Positions 26,266 through 36,074 of a stretch of DNA of 44,458 nucleotides are shown piece after piece. The stretch comes from JBLHKT01 sp043101615 (GTDB lineage Bacteria; Planctomycetota; Phycisphaerae; Phycisphaerales; UBA1924), in contig JBICID010000073.1 in assembly GCA_043101615.1 (NCBI GenBank), positions 1-44,458 on the forward strand. Direction: 5' to 3'. A model generated the notes under the pieces. That model had not been told where the DNA came from. It made no database searches and saw only the letters and a list, made by a program, of their open reading frames with translations. The position numbers and the translations under genes are program-made. Numbering within the stretch: the first letter of the stretch is position 1; the number at the start of each line of letters is the position of its first letter.

Positions 26266-28410
26266 ATGATGTGCTCACACCGCGTTGTGCTGTCCGTGGT
26301 CGCTGTTGGCGTGCTGGGGGGGATCGCCCCGGCGCAGGTCGTCGAGCCCGAACGGATGGGCGGGTACCTCTACCGTCTGCATGAGCCCGACGGTCGCGTG
26401 ACCCAGCTGCGGGCCCGGACCGATCACTCGGTGGCCCGCGAGTGGAACGAGGTGCTGCTCACCGCGATCCGCAACGACAAGGCCCGACCGACCGTGCATG
26501 CCCGCAACCTGTACCACATCTCCGCGGCGATGTGGGACGCCTGGGCGGCCTACGACGAGGACGCCGGGCAGGTCTTCCACCAGGAGAAGCTGACGCCCCC
26601 GGCCGATCCCGCGGCGTTGCGTGCGGCGCGCGAGACCGCGATCGCATACGCCGCGTACCGCGTGCTGGTGCACCGGTTCACCGACTCGGTGGGGGCGGAA
26701 GCGATCATCGCGGCGTGCAACGCGCAGATGGCGGCGATGTCGCTGAACGCGAACGACAACACGACGGTCGGGACGTCCGCGGTCGCGCTCGGCAACCGGA
26801 TCGGGGAGACGGTGATCGCGTTCGGTGCGGTGGACGGGGCGTGGGAGCAGATCGACTACGCGAACCTGTTCTACCAGGCGGTGAACGAGCCGCTGATCCC
26901 GACGCTGCCGGGCAACCCGACCATCATGGACCCGAACCGGTGGCAGCCGCTGGCGCTGGAGTTCTTCCTGGACCAGAACGACATCCCGATCCCGTTCGGT
27001 TCGCTGGAGTTCCTGAGCCCGGAGTGGGGCAACGTGACGCCGTTCTCGCTGCAGCCCGGAGACGCGACGGTGCATCAGCGCGACGGGATCGCGTGGCCGG
27101 TCTACCACGACCCCGGGCCGCCCCCGATGTACGGGCTGGACGACTACTACCACTGGGGGTTCGAGATGGTGGCGGTGTGGTCCGGCCACCTGGACCCAGC
27201 CACGGGCGTGATGATCGACGTGTCGCCCAGGAATTTCGGCAACACCGTGCTGCCCCAGCCCGGCGAGTACGAGGCGTACTACGACTTCCTGAACGGCGGC
27301 GACTGGGGCATCGGGCGTGACATCAACCCGGTGACCGGCGCCCCGTACGCGCCCCAGGAGGTGCCGATGGGGGACTATTCCCGCATCCTCGCGGAGTTCT
27401 GGGCCGACGGCCCGCAGAGCGAGACCCCCCCGGGCCACTGGTTCACCATCATGAACTACGTGTTCGACCACCCGCTGTTCGAGAAGCGGTTCGGCGGCGT
27501 GGGCCCGGTGCTCGACGACCTGGAGTGGGACGTGAAGGCGTACCTGACGCTCGGCGGGGCGATGCACGACGTCGCGGTCACCGCCTGGGGATGCAAGGGG
27601 TACTACGACTACGTCCGCCCGGTCTCCGCGATCCGCTACCTGGCCGACCGCGGGCAGCGGAGCGACCCCGGCCAGCCGAGCTACCACCCGGGCGGCATCA
27701 CGCTGTACCCGGGCGTGATCGAGGTGGTCACCGAGGACAGCATCGCACAGGGGCGGCACGCCCACCTGGCGGGCGAGGAGAACGCCAACGTCGGCAAGAT
27801 CGCCATCAACGGCTGGCGGGGGCCCGACTACATCGAGTTCCCGGCGACCGATGTCGCCGGCGTGGGCTGGATCCTGGCCGAGAACTGGTGGCCGTACCAG
27901 CGCCCCAGCTTCGTCACACCCCCGTTCGCGGGGTACGTGTCGGGTCACTCGACGTTCTCACGCGCGGCCGCCGAGCTGATGACACGCCTCACCGGGAGCG
28001 AGTACTTCCCGGGCGGGATGGGCGAGTTCTACTGCCCGCAGAACGAGTTCCTGGTGTTCGAAGACGGCCCGAGCGTGGACGTGACGCTGCAGTGGGCGAC
28101 GTACCGCGACGCCAGCGACCAGACCTCGATGAGCCGCATCTGGGGCGGGATCCACCCGCCCGCGGACGACCTGCCGGGGCGCCACATGGGCATCGCGGTC
28201 GGCGTGGAGGCGTTCGAGTACGCCGCGGCGCTGTTCGGCTCGGGCTGCCTGCCCGACGTGAACGCCGACGGCGTGCTGGACCTGGGCGATATCAACGCGT
28301 TCGTGGCACTGTTCCTCGCGTCGGACCCCAGCGCGGACACCAACGGCGACGGCGTGATCGACCTGGGCGACATCAACACGTTTGTATCGGCGTTCCTGGC
28401 CGGGTGCTGA
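26266..28410 (+). CDS. Secreted vanadium-dependent haloperoxidase-like protein with GC-type dockerin
   Basis: A protein of 714 residues: signal peptide to about 24 (ending IAPAQ), an all-helical body of the PAP2/vanadium haloperoxidase superfamily, then a dockerin tail (CLPDVNADGVLDLGDINAF, second repeat, FLAGC). The vanadate-pocket residues appear at the family spacing. They are K444 and R451 (CKGYYDYVRP, 7 apart), S559-G560-H561 (VSGHSTF), and R624 and H630 (SRIWGGIHPP, 6 apart). A GGGAG site precedes the double Met; either Met could initiate. The oxidant chemistry (halide or phosphate ester) cannot be fixed from sequence. It stands alone with its own promoter candidate and is convergent with cinA. 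Confidence 0.85.
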   Translation: MMCSHRVVLSVVAVGVLGGIAPAQVVEPERMGGYLYRLHEPDGRVTQLRARTDHSVAREWNEVLLTAIRNDKARPTVHARNLYHISAAMWDAWAAYDEDAGQVFHQEKLTPPADPAALRAARETAIAYAAYRVLVHRFTDSVGAEAIIAACNAQMAAMSLNANDNTTVGTSAVALGNRIGETVIAFGAVDGAWEQIDYANLFYQAVNEPLIPTLPGNPTIMDPNRWQPLALEFFLDQNDIPIPFGSLEFLSPEWGNVTPFSLQPGDATVHQRDGIAWPVYHDPGPPPMYGLDDYYHWGFEMVAVWSGHLDPATGVMIDVSPRNFGNTVLPQPGEYEAYYDFLNGGDWGIGRDINPVTGAPYAPQEVPMGDYSRILAEFWADGPQSETPPGHWFTIMNYVFDHPLFEKRFGGVGPVLDDLEWDVKAYLTLGGAMHDVAVTAWGCKGYYDYVRPVSAIRYLADRGQRSDPGQPSYHPGGITLYPGVIEVVTEDSIAQGRHAHLAGEENANVGKIAINGWRGPDYIEFPATDVAGVGWILAENWWPYQRPSFVTPPFAGYVSGHSTFSRAAAELMTRLTGSEYFPGGMGEFYCPQNEFLVFEDGPSVDVTLQWATYRDASDQTSMSRIWGGIHPPADDLPGRHMGIAVGVEAFEYAAALFGSGCLPDVNADGVLDLGDINAFVALFLASDPSADTNGDGVIDLGDINTFVSAFLAGC

Positions 28411-28434
28411 GGCCCACCACCGATTGAGCGGTGC

Positions 28435-28462
28435 CCGCCTTCGGCCCGGAGGGCGAGGGTGG
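28435..28462 (+). repeat. 28-nt hairpin family, member 4
   Basis: CCGCCTTCG and CGAGGGTGG pair with two G-T wobbles, enclosing a bulged G and CCC-GGA-GGG. It begins 25 bases after the haloperoxidase gene stop. Confidence 0.7.
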
Positions 28463-28477
28463 CAATGTGGTGCCGGA

Positions 28478-28505
28478 CGTGCTTCGCCCTTCGGGTCGAA
28501 GCACG
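28478..28505 (-). repeat. 28-nt hairpin family, member 5 (inverted)
   Basis: CGTGCTTCG pairs perfectly with CGAAGCACG around CCC-TTC-GGG and a bulged base on the 3' side. It is the minus-strand form of members 1 and 3. Confidence 0.78.
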
Positions 28506-28527
28506 GCACCGACATAGCACGGGGCCT

Positions 28528-28547
28528 CCCTCGGCTCGCGCCGAGGG
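28528..28547. repeat. CTCGCG-loop palindrome
   Basis: CCCTCGGC/GCCGAGGG with loop TCGC, between the two convergent genes and 11 bases from the cinA stop. It is similar in plan to 35063-35082 and 3449-3468. It could help terminate cinA. Confidence 0.6.
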
Positions 28548-28557
28548 CTTGCCCTGG

Positions 28558-29835
28558 TCAGGGCTCGAGCTGCCAGATCAGCGCCGAGTCGTGGTCGATG
28601 AGGCGCAGCCGGAGCAGGCCGAGCGCGACGACCGCGGTGCGGGACCGGACCTGCTCACGGTCTCCGGTGATGCGGAAGCGGCGTGCGTCGGTGAGCTGCC
28701 CCTCGGAGGCGAGGGCGATCCAGACGGTTCCGACGGGCTTGTCGAGCGTGCCGCCGTTGGGGCCGGCGATGCCCGTGACGGCGAGGGCGTGGGTGGCCCC
28801 GAGCCGCTCGCGCCCGCCCTCGGCCATGGCCACGGCGACCTCGCGCGAGACGGCGCCGTGGGCGTCCAGCAGGGCACCCGGCACGCCGGCGAGCCCGGTC
28901 TTGAGTGCGTTGGAGTAGGTGATCAGGCCGCCGACGAACGCGCTCGAGGCGCCGGGCACGTCGGTGATGCGTGCGCCCAGGCCGCCGGCGGTGCAGGACT
29001 CGACGGTGGCGAGGGTCTCGCCACGCGTTCCGAGCAGTCCCAGAACGACGCGGGCCAGCGCGTCGTCTTCCGGGCCGGCGTGGAAGACGATCGGGCCGAG
29101 CCGCTCGCGGACGAGGCGTTCGGTGTCGTCGAGAGCACGCTCGGCGGCGTCGGGTGAGTCGGCCCGCTCGGAGCGGATGCGGACCGAGACGATGCCCCCC
29201 GAGGCGGTGGTGCCGACGAGCGGGTCGCGGCCTCGCTCCATGAGGTCGCCCAGCAGCTCGGCGACGTTGGACTCGCCCAGTCCGAAGGTCTGGAGCTGGC
29301 GGGCGGCGATGATCGCGTCGGTTCGGAGACGCGTGTCAAACTCGCGGTGGAGGATGGGGAGCATCTCCGAGGGCGGGCCGGGCAGGGCGATCACGTCGCA
29401 CTCGTTGAAGCGGATGAACAGCCCGGGCGCGGTGCCGTTCTCGTTCTTCAGGCACTCCGCCGACTCCGGACGCTGGGCCTGCACCGCGTTGGTCTCGGGC
29501 ATCGGTCGGTTGCGGGCGGCGTAGAAGGCACGGAGGTCGTCGAGCGCGGTCTCGTCGGTGACGAGCTCTTCGCCCGCGGCGTCAGCGAGGGCCTGGCGGG
29601 TCAGGTCGTCGGCGGTCGGGCCGAGTCCGCCGGTGATGACGAGCAGGTCGGCGTCTGCCGTGAGGCGGCTGATGGCCAGGGCGAGCCGCTGGCGGTCGTC
29701 GTCCTCGGTGGTGTGCTGGAGCACGCGGACGCCGCGTGCGGTGAGCTCGGCGGCGACGCGTGCGGAGTTGGTGTCGGTGCGTTGCCCGAGGATGAGCTCG
29801 TCGCCCACGGCGAGGATGTTGGCGGTGCGGTGCAT
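28558..29835 (-). CDS. cinA: CinA family protein (NMN deamidase/ADP-ribose pyrophosphatase type)
   Basis: A protein of 425 residues with both halves of the family. The N-terminal molybdopterin-binding-like domain has NILAVGDELILGQRTDTNS and TGGLGPTADDLTRQALAD. The C-terminal amidase domain has TVESCTAGGLGARITDVPG, FVGGLITYSNALK and VTGIAGPNGGT. CinA recycles NMN in pyridine nucleotide metabolism. TACCAT ends 5 bases before ATG on the minus strand. It is the last gene of a same-strand run (solute-binding protein, pyk, GH17, cinA) with 51 bases to the gene before it. Confidence 0.92.
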   Translation of the reverse strand: MHRTANILAVGDELILGQRTDTNSARVAAELTARGVRVLQHTTEDDDRQRLALAISRLTADADLLVITGGLGPTADDLTRQALADAAGEELVTDETALDDLRAFYAARNRPMPETNAVQAQRPESAECLKNENGTAPGLFIRFNECDVIALPGPPSEMLPILHREFDTRLRTDAIIAARQLQTFGLGESNVAELLGDLMERGRDPLVGTTASGGIVSVRIRSERADSPDAAERALDDTERLVRERLGPIVFHAGPEDDALARVVLGLLGTRGETLATVESCTAGGLGARITDVPGASSAFVGGLITYSNALKTGLAGVPGALLDAHGAVSREVAVAMAEGGRERLGATHALAVTGIAGPNGGTLDKPVGTVWIALASEGQLTDARRFRITGDREQVRSRTAVVALGLLRLRLIDHDSALIWQLEP

Positions 29836-29886
29836 GGCGCATGGTATCGGTGCGCCGGACGGGCCGGATGCGTCGGCTCCGGCGTG

Positions 29887-30897
29887 TCAGGGCAGGTCGA
29901 GCGCGCCGGCGGGGTGCTTGGGCTCGCGGCTCTCGTAGAAGAGCCCCCAGTGCTTCTCGGCGCCCATGGCGTTGTTGGGGTCGCCCTTCCAGGGCTCGTC
30001 GAAGGCCTCGAAGAAGAAGGTGGTGATGTTGTTGGCGGAGGCCCAGGCGTACAGCTCCTCGTAGTAGCGGCGCTGGGCCTCGACCGAGGCGCGGTCGCCG
30101 AACTCCGACGCGGTGGTCGCCCAGCCCGCCTCGGTGATGACCAGGGGCTCGCCCGGCAGCGCCTCCCGTACGGCGAGCATGTTCTCGATGGTGTAGGAGA
30201 GGCCCTCGCCCACGGAGCGCCCTTCCCACACCGGGTAGGTGTGCACCGAGGCGAAGTCGACGACCGCCGCGAGCGGCGCGCCCTGCGTGGCCCACCAGTG
30301 GTAGTTGTCGGCGACGGTGACGGGCTGCTCGACGGCGTCCTTGACCCGCTCGACGTAGGAGATCACCTGCTCGAGCGGGACCATGTGGTCGTTCCAGTCC
30401 ACCAGCGCCTCGTTGCCCACGGCGACGGAGGTGACGATCTGCGGGTAGCGGTTGGCCAGGGCGATCGCACGCTCGATCTCGCGGGCGTTCTCGGCCTTGT
30501 TGGCCTCGAGCACGTCGTCGGGATAGGGCTCGGGCATCCAGGGGCAGTTGGGGTTGGAGACCTCGGCCGACAGCCAGGCGCCCAGCATGACCGTGAAGGG
30601 CAGGGCGTGCTCGTCGATCAGTTCGAGGACCTGGCGTGAGTTCGTCTGCGCGTCGTACAGCCGGAGGAGCCGGAAGGGGGTCTGGTCGCGGATGATCTCG
30701 AGGTCCTGCAGGATCTGGTCGCGGGTGGGGTTGTTGGCCCCGTCGCCACGGTCCGGGTGCTGGCCGGCCCGGAAGCCGGAGTAGCAGACCGCGGCGACCC
30801 GGTCGTCGAGGAGGTGCTCCTCGGACTGGAGCGGCGACTGGGCGCAGGCCGCGAGCGGGACGAGCGCGAGCAACGCGACGGCGAGTGCGGTTCTCAT
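29887..30897 (-). CDS. Glycoside hydrolase family 17-like lipoprotein
   Basis: A protein of 336 residues. The N-terminus has a lipobox (PLAAC, Cys18), so it is probably a lipoprotein facing the periplasm or surface. The body has a TIM-barrel layout matching bacterial GH17-type beta-1,3-glucanases or glucosyltransferases: FRLLRLYDAQ, the acid/base candidate E163 in AVGNEAL, VTVADNYHWWA, VHTYPVW, the nucleophile candidate E256 in VITEAGW and TTFFFEAFDEPWK. TACCAT ends 5 bases before ATG. It lies 19 bases from the pyk stop, on the same strand. Whether it hydrolyses or transfers glucan is not determined. Confidence 0.85.
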   Translation of the reverse strand: MRTALAVALLALVPLAACAQSPLQSEEHLLDDRVAAVCYSGFRAGQHPDRGDGANNPTRDQILQDLEIIRDQTPFRLLRLYDAQTNSRQVLELIDEHALPFTVMLGAWLSAEVSNPNCPWMPEPYPDDVLEANKAENAREIERAIALANRYPQIVTSVAVGNEALVDWNDHMVPLEQVISYVERVKDAVEQPVTVADNYHWWATQGAPLAAVVDFASVHTYPVWEGRSVGEGLSYTIENMLAVREALPGEPLVITEAGWATTASEFGDRASVEAQRRYYEELYAWASANNITTFFFEAFDEPWKGDPNNAMGAEKHWGLFYESREPKHPAGALDLP

Positions 30898-30916
30898 GCG
30901 TGATGGTACGTCGGCC

Positions 30917-32511
<1,595 letters not shown>

Positions 32512-32515
<4 letters not shown>

Positions 32516-34146
32516 GAGCCGGCCCCCGCGGGCTCGGGGAGGGTCTTGGTGCGGTGCATGCGGGTGATATCGGCGTATCGGGCGCGGAACCATTGCGTGT
32601 AGTAGATTTCCGCGCGCGACTGGGCCCCGGGCGGACGCCAGGAATTGCGGACCTCCGAGTACGTCGCCTCGGTCCACGGGATCTCCCGGGCCGGGGCGCC
32701 GGTCGTGAACGCACCGCTCTCGTCCACCGGCGTGACGGGCCACTCGAAGAACGCCTCGCGCATGCGGGCGGCGACCTCGGGCGGGAAGCCCGGGTCTGAC
32801 TCGGCCTCGATCACCGCCTCCCACGCGGCGCGGCACTCGTCGGCCGAGTCGATCGCGAAGCAGCCCATCATCACCTGCACCCCCGTCCGCCAGCCGGGGT
32901 TCTCCACGTTCGAGGCGATCTCGAACGGGTTGACCCGGTCCATGAGCCGGTCCCAGTACTTCTCGTACATCACGCGGCGCACCGGCATGCGGCGCAGCTC
33001 GTACTGCTCCGGGCCCATGCGGCGCCCGGTCTCGAGGTTCACCGGGTTGTTCTCGCCCCCGGGGGTGTCGAGCGCGTGAAACTGCCAGAGGGCCTGCGCG
33101 TCCTCGGTGAGGCAGAACTCCATGAACCGGCGCGCGAGCTCCGGGTTCGGGGCGCCGTTGAGCAGCGTCACCGGGTCGGCGTCGATGTAGACGGCCCCGG
33201 CGGGGTCCACGTAGCCGACGCGGCCGCGCCCCGCGGTCTGGGCCTGCCCGCGTCCGTAGAAGTCGATCGCGAGCCCGGCCGCGGCGTCGCCCTGGGAGAC
33301 GTCGGTCGGAGGCTTGGTGGAGGACGAGGTGAAGTAGCGTGTGTTGCCGGACATCGCCCGCAGGATGCGCCAGCCCTCGTCCCAGCCGTGGTTGCCCAGG
33401 ATCGAGTCGAAGGTGGTCGTGATGGAACCGGACTGGCGCGGGTCGGCCAGCGCGACCCAGCCGAAGAGCTCGGGGCGCGTCAGGTCGCCGAAGCCCGTCG
33501 GGTGCGGGAGCCTCAGCGTGTTGTCGTACAGGTCTGTGTTGTACACGATGCCGAAGGAGGACAGGGCGGTGCCGAGCCAGAGCTGCTCGGGGTGGTACAG
33601 GGTCTGCGGGCCGATGACGTTCTCGCCGTACCACTCGTCGAGCTGCCACCGGTCGAACCCCGCGGGCTGGGCCATCGGGACCCGGACGGTGAGGGCCTCG
33701 CCCGTGGGCGAGTCCGGGGCGGGAACCTCGTACAGGATGCCGTCTGCGACCTGGGTGTGGTCGTAGGAGCCGCCGCCGAAGAACAGGTCGAACTCGATGG
33801 TCGCGTCCGGGAGGGTGACCCGGGGGTTGTCCGGATCGGACGCGTCGAGGGAGTAGCGCCCGCCCTTGAGGGCCGCGATGTACTGGGCCTCGAGCTGGCG
33901 ACGGATCTCGGTGGTGCCGCCGGGAGTGCGGTAGTCGACGGCGACCGGCGAGCCGAACTGGGAACGGTGCCACTGGTCGAAGGCGTGGGCGAACTCCTCC
34001 TGGATCTGCTGAACGTGCGGCGTGACCACGATCAGACGCGGGGCGTCGGCCGGGACGTCCGACCCGCCCTCGGCGGTGAGGGACATGGCGAAGGGCACGC
34101 CCAGGATCACGGCGAGAGCGATGGCGATGCAGACGCGTGGGAGCAT
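32512..34146 (-). CDS. Extracellular solute-binding protein (ABC transporter type)
   Basis: A protein of 544 residues with an N-terminal membrane or signal segment (VCIAIALAVILGVPFAMSLTA) and no lipobox. The body resembles family 1 binding proteins for iron or small solutes: RLIVVTPHVQQIQEEFAHAFDQWH, SFGIVYNTDLYD, LADPRQSGSITTTFD and GLAIDFYGRGQAQ. It has a C-terminal extension of about 150 residues. No permease or ATPase gene is in the window, so the partner must be elsewhere, or the protein serves as a sensor. TACACT ends 6 bases before ATG. It overlaps pyk by four bases. Confidence 0.8.
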
Positions 34147-34217
34147 GGCGAGAGTGTATTGTGGTGCCGCGGGACGCGTCCCAACGCCCCGCACGCATTT
34201 CCCGGAAGGAGTCAGCC

Positions 34218-34967
34218 ATGCGGGATGATCGAGTCGCCATCGTGACCGGAGCGGGCAGCGGGATCGGGCGGGAGATCGCCATGCGGCTCGCGACGCACGG
34301 GTTCCGGCTGGTGCTGGCGGGCCGGCGCCCGGAGCCGCTGCGAGAGACCGGGCGGCTCGGCGGCGGTGTCGAGGGCGAAAGCTGGATCGGCGTGCCCACG
34401 GACGTGAGCGATCCCACGCAGGTGGACCGACTGATCGACGAGGCCCACCTGCGGTTCGGGCGGATCGACGCCCTGGTCAACAACGCGGGCTGGACGGGCA
34501 TGAAGCCCATCGAGCAGCACACGCCCGAGGAGATCCGCGAGCTGTTCGAGGTCAACGCGCTCGGGGCGATCTGGGCGATCGCCCGCGTCTTGCCCGTCAT
34601 GCTCGCCCAGGACCCGGACGGCGGCGGGACCGGCTCGGAACGCGGCGTCATCGTCAACGTGTCCTCGATGGCGACGGCCGACCCGTTCCCGGGGCTGAGC
34701 GTGTACGGCAGCGCGAAGGCGAGCGTGGAGGCGATCTGCCTGGGCATCCGGAATGAGCACGGGGACAACCTGATCCGGGCCCACGCCGTGGCGCCGGGGG
34801 CGGTGGAGACGGCGCTGCTGCGTTCGATCGCGAGCGAGGAGGCCCTGCCGCGTGACATGGCGATGGAGCCCGGGTACGTGGCGGGAAAGGTCGTCGCGTG
34901 CGTGACGGGGCACTCGGGGCTGGCGAACGGGGAGACGGAGTACGTGGCCGAGGCGCGGATGGGCTGA
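34218..34967 (+). CDS. Short-chain dehydrogenase/reductase (SDR)
   Basis: A classical SDR of 249 residues with the nucleotide-binding VTGAGSGIGREIA, NNAGW, the Ser in VNVSSMA and YGSAK (Tyr and Lys). The substrate is not predictable; NAD(P)H-dependent oxidoreduction in the cytoplasm is. A GGAAGGAG site fixes the start. It is divergent from the solute-binding protein gene with 71 bases between the two start codons, and is followed by palindromes (35009-35082). Confidence 0.87.
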   Translation: MRDDRVAIVTGAGSGIGREIAMRLATHGFRLVLAGRRPEPLRETGRLGGGVEGESWIGVPTDVSDPTQVDRLIDEAHLRFGRIDALVNNAGWTGMKPIEQHTPEEIRELFEVNALGAIWAIARVLPVMLAQDPDGGGTGSERGVIVNVSSMATADPFPGLSVYGSAKASVEAICLGIRNEHGDNLIRAHAVAPGAVETALLRSIASEEALPRDMAMEPGYVAGKVVACVTGHSGLANGETEYVAEARMG

Positions 34968-35008
34968 TCCGCGGGCGTGCTCGCTGGTGGGCGTGTGTTT
35001 GTGGTCTG

Positions 35009-35034
35009 AGCCCCGATCGCTTACGCGATGGGCT
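35009..35034. repeat. CTTACG-loop palindrome
   Basis: AGCCC/GGGCT and ATCGC/GCGAT pair around TTAC with a small internal bulge; GGTTCG follows. Partner of the next copy. Confidence 0.55.
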
Positions 35035-35062
35035 GGTTCGCTATGAGTGAGCTCGCCCGGGT

Positions 35063-35082
35063 CCCCTCACTCACGTGAGGGG
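35063..35082. repeat. CTCACG-loop palindrome
   Basis: CCCCTCAC/GTGAGGGG with loop TCAC, followed by CTCGTTC. It lies between the SDR and PhzF stops and may act as a bidirectional terminator. Confidence 0.6.
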
Positions 35083-35087
35083 CTCGT

Positions 35088-35933
35088 TCAGGCATGCACC
35101 GGTTCAGGGAGGAGCAGTTCGCTTCGGATCGTGGTGACGGCGTGACCGGCGATGAAGACACGCCCGGGGGCCGCGTCGTCGAGGCGGCAGCGGACCTCGC
35201 CGGGGCGGTGCGAGACCTGGTGTGCGGTGAGTTCGCGCTTGCCGAGGCGGTTGGCCCAGTAGGGCGCGAGCATGGTGTACAGCGACCCCGTCACAGGGTC
35301 CTCGTTCACGCCGGACTGCGGGGCGAAGAGCCGGGCCACGAAGTCGTGGCCGGCGCCCGGTGCGGTCACGCCCACGGCCCGGACGTGGTCGAGTGCCGCG
35401 AGCTTGCCGAAGTCGGGGCGCAGCTCGTGCACGTCCCGCTTGTTGTCGAAGACGCAGATGAGGTCCATGGAGTCGTAGAGCTCGGTCGGGGCACGCCCGA
35501 GGGCGTCGGCGACCGCCGCCTTCAACTCTTCCGTGATCCCCTCGGTCGTCAGCGGCATCTCGGGAAAGTCCAGCTCGATCGCGCCGTCCCCGGTCCGTGC
35601 GGCTCTGAGCGGGCCGCTGCGGGACCGGAAGGTGACCGAATCGCGGTCCCATCCCAGTTCGGAGAAGAGCGCGTGGGCGGTCGCGACCGTCGCGTGCCCG
35701 CACAGATCGACCTCGATCGCGGGCGTAAACCAGCGCAGGTGAAAGTCCGCCCCCCCACTGTCACTCCCGTTCAAAGGGCAGATGAAGGCCGTTTCGGAGA
35801 GGTTGTTCTCGCTCGCGATGGCCTGCATCGTCTCGTCGGGCAGCCATTCCTCGAGCGGCACGACCGCGGCGGGGTTGCCGTGGAACGGGAGTCGGGTGAA
35901 CGCGTCGATCTGAAACTGGCGGAGGGTGGGCAT
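35088..35933 (-). CDS. PhzF family isomerase-like protein
   Basis: A protein of 281 residues with two diaminopimelate-epimerase-like halves. The opening QIDAFTRLPFHGNPAAVVPL, the ENNLSETAFI stretch with the conserved Glu, LCGHATVATAHALF and the second-half DPVTGSLYTMLAPYW are typical. PhzF enzymes isomerise small metabolites; most members have unknown substrates, so phenazine synthesis is not implied. TACGAT ends 5 bases before ATG on the minus strand. It follows aspS on the same strand after 141 bases. Confidence 0.9.
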   Translation of the reverse strand: MPTLRQFQIDAFTRLPFHGNPAAVVPLEEWLPDETMQAIASENNLSETAFICPLNGSDSGGADFHLRWFTPAIEVDLCGHATVATAHALFSELGWDRDSVTFRSRSGPLRAARTGDGAIELDFPEMPLTTEGITEELKAAVADALGRAPTELYDSMDLICVFDNKRDVHELRPDFGKLAALDHVRAVGVTAPGAGHDFVARLFAPQSGVNEDPVTGSLYTMLAPYWANRLGKRELTAHQVSHRPGEVRCRLDDAAPGRVFIAGHAVTTIRSELLLPEPVHA

Positions 35934-36074
35934 GACGCATCGTAGGGGAGAGCCGAGTTCCCGGAGGCGCGGAGAGAAACGGCGACGCGGAGTCGGGCGT
36001 GGTGGCTCGATGACAGCAACCCCTCGCTCGCGCTCGGGGCTCGTTTCGGACGGGCGTGTGCGCTCGAAGCCCTG

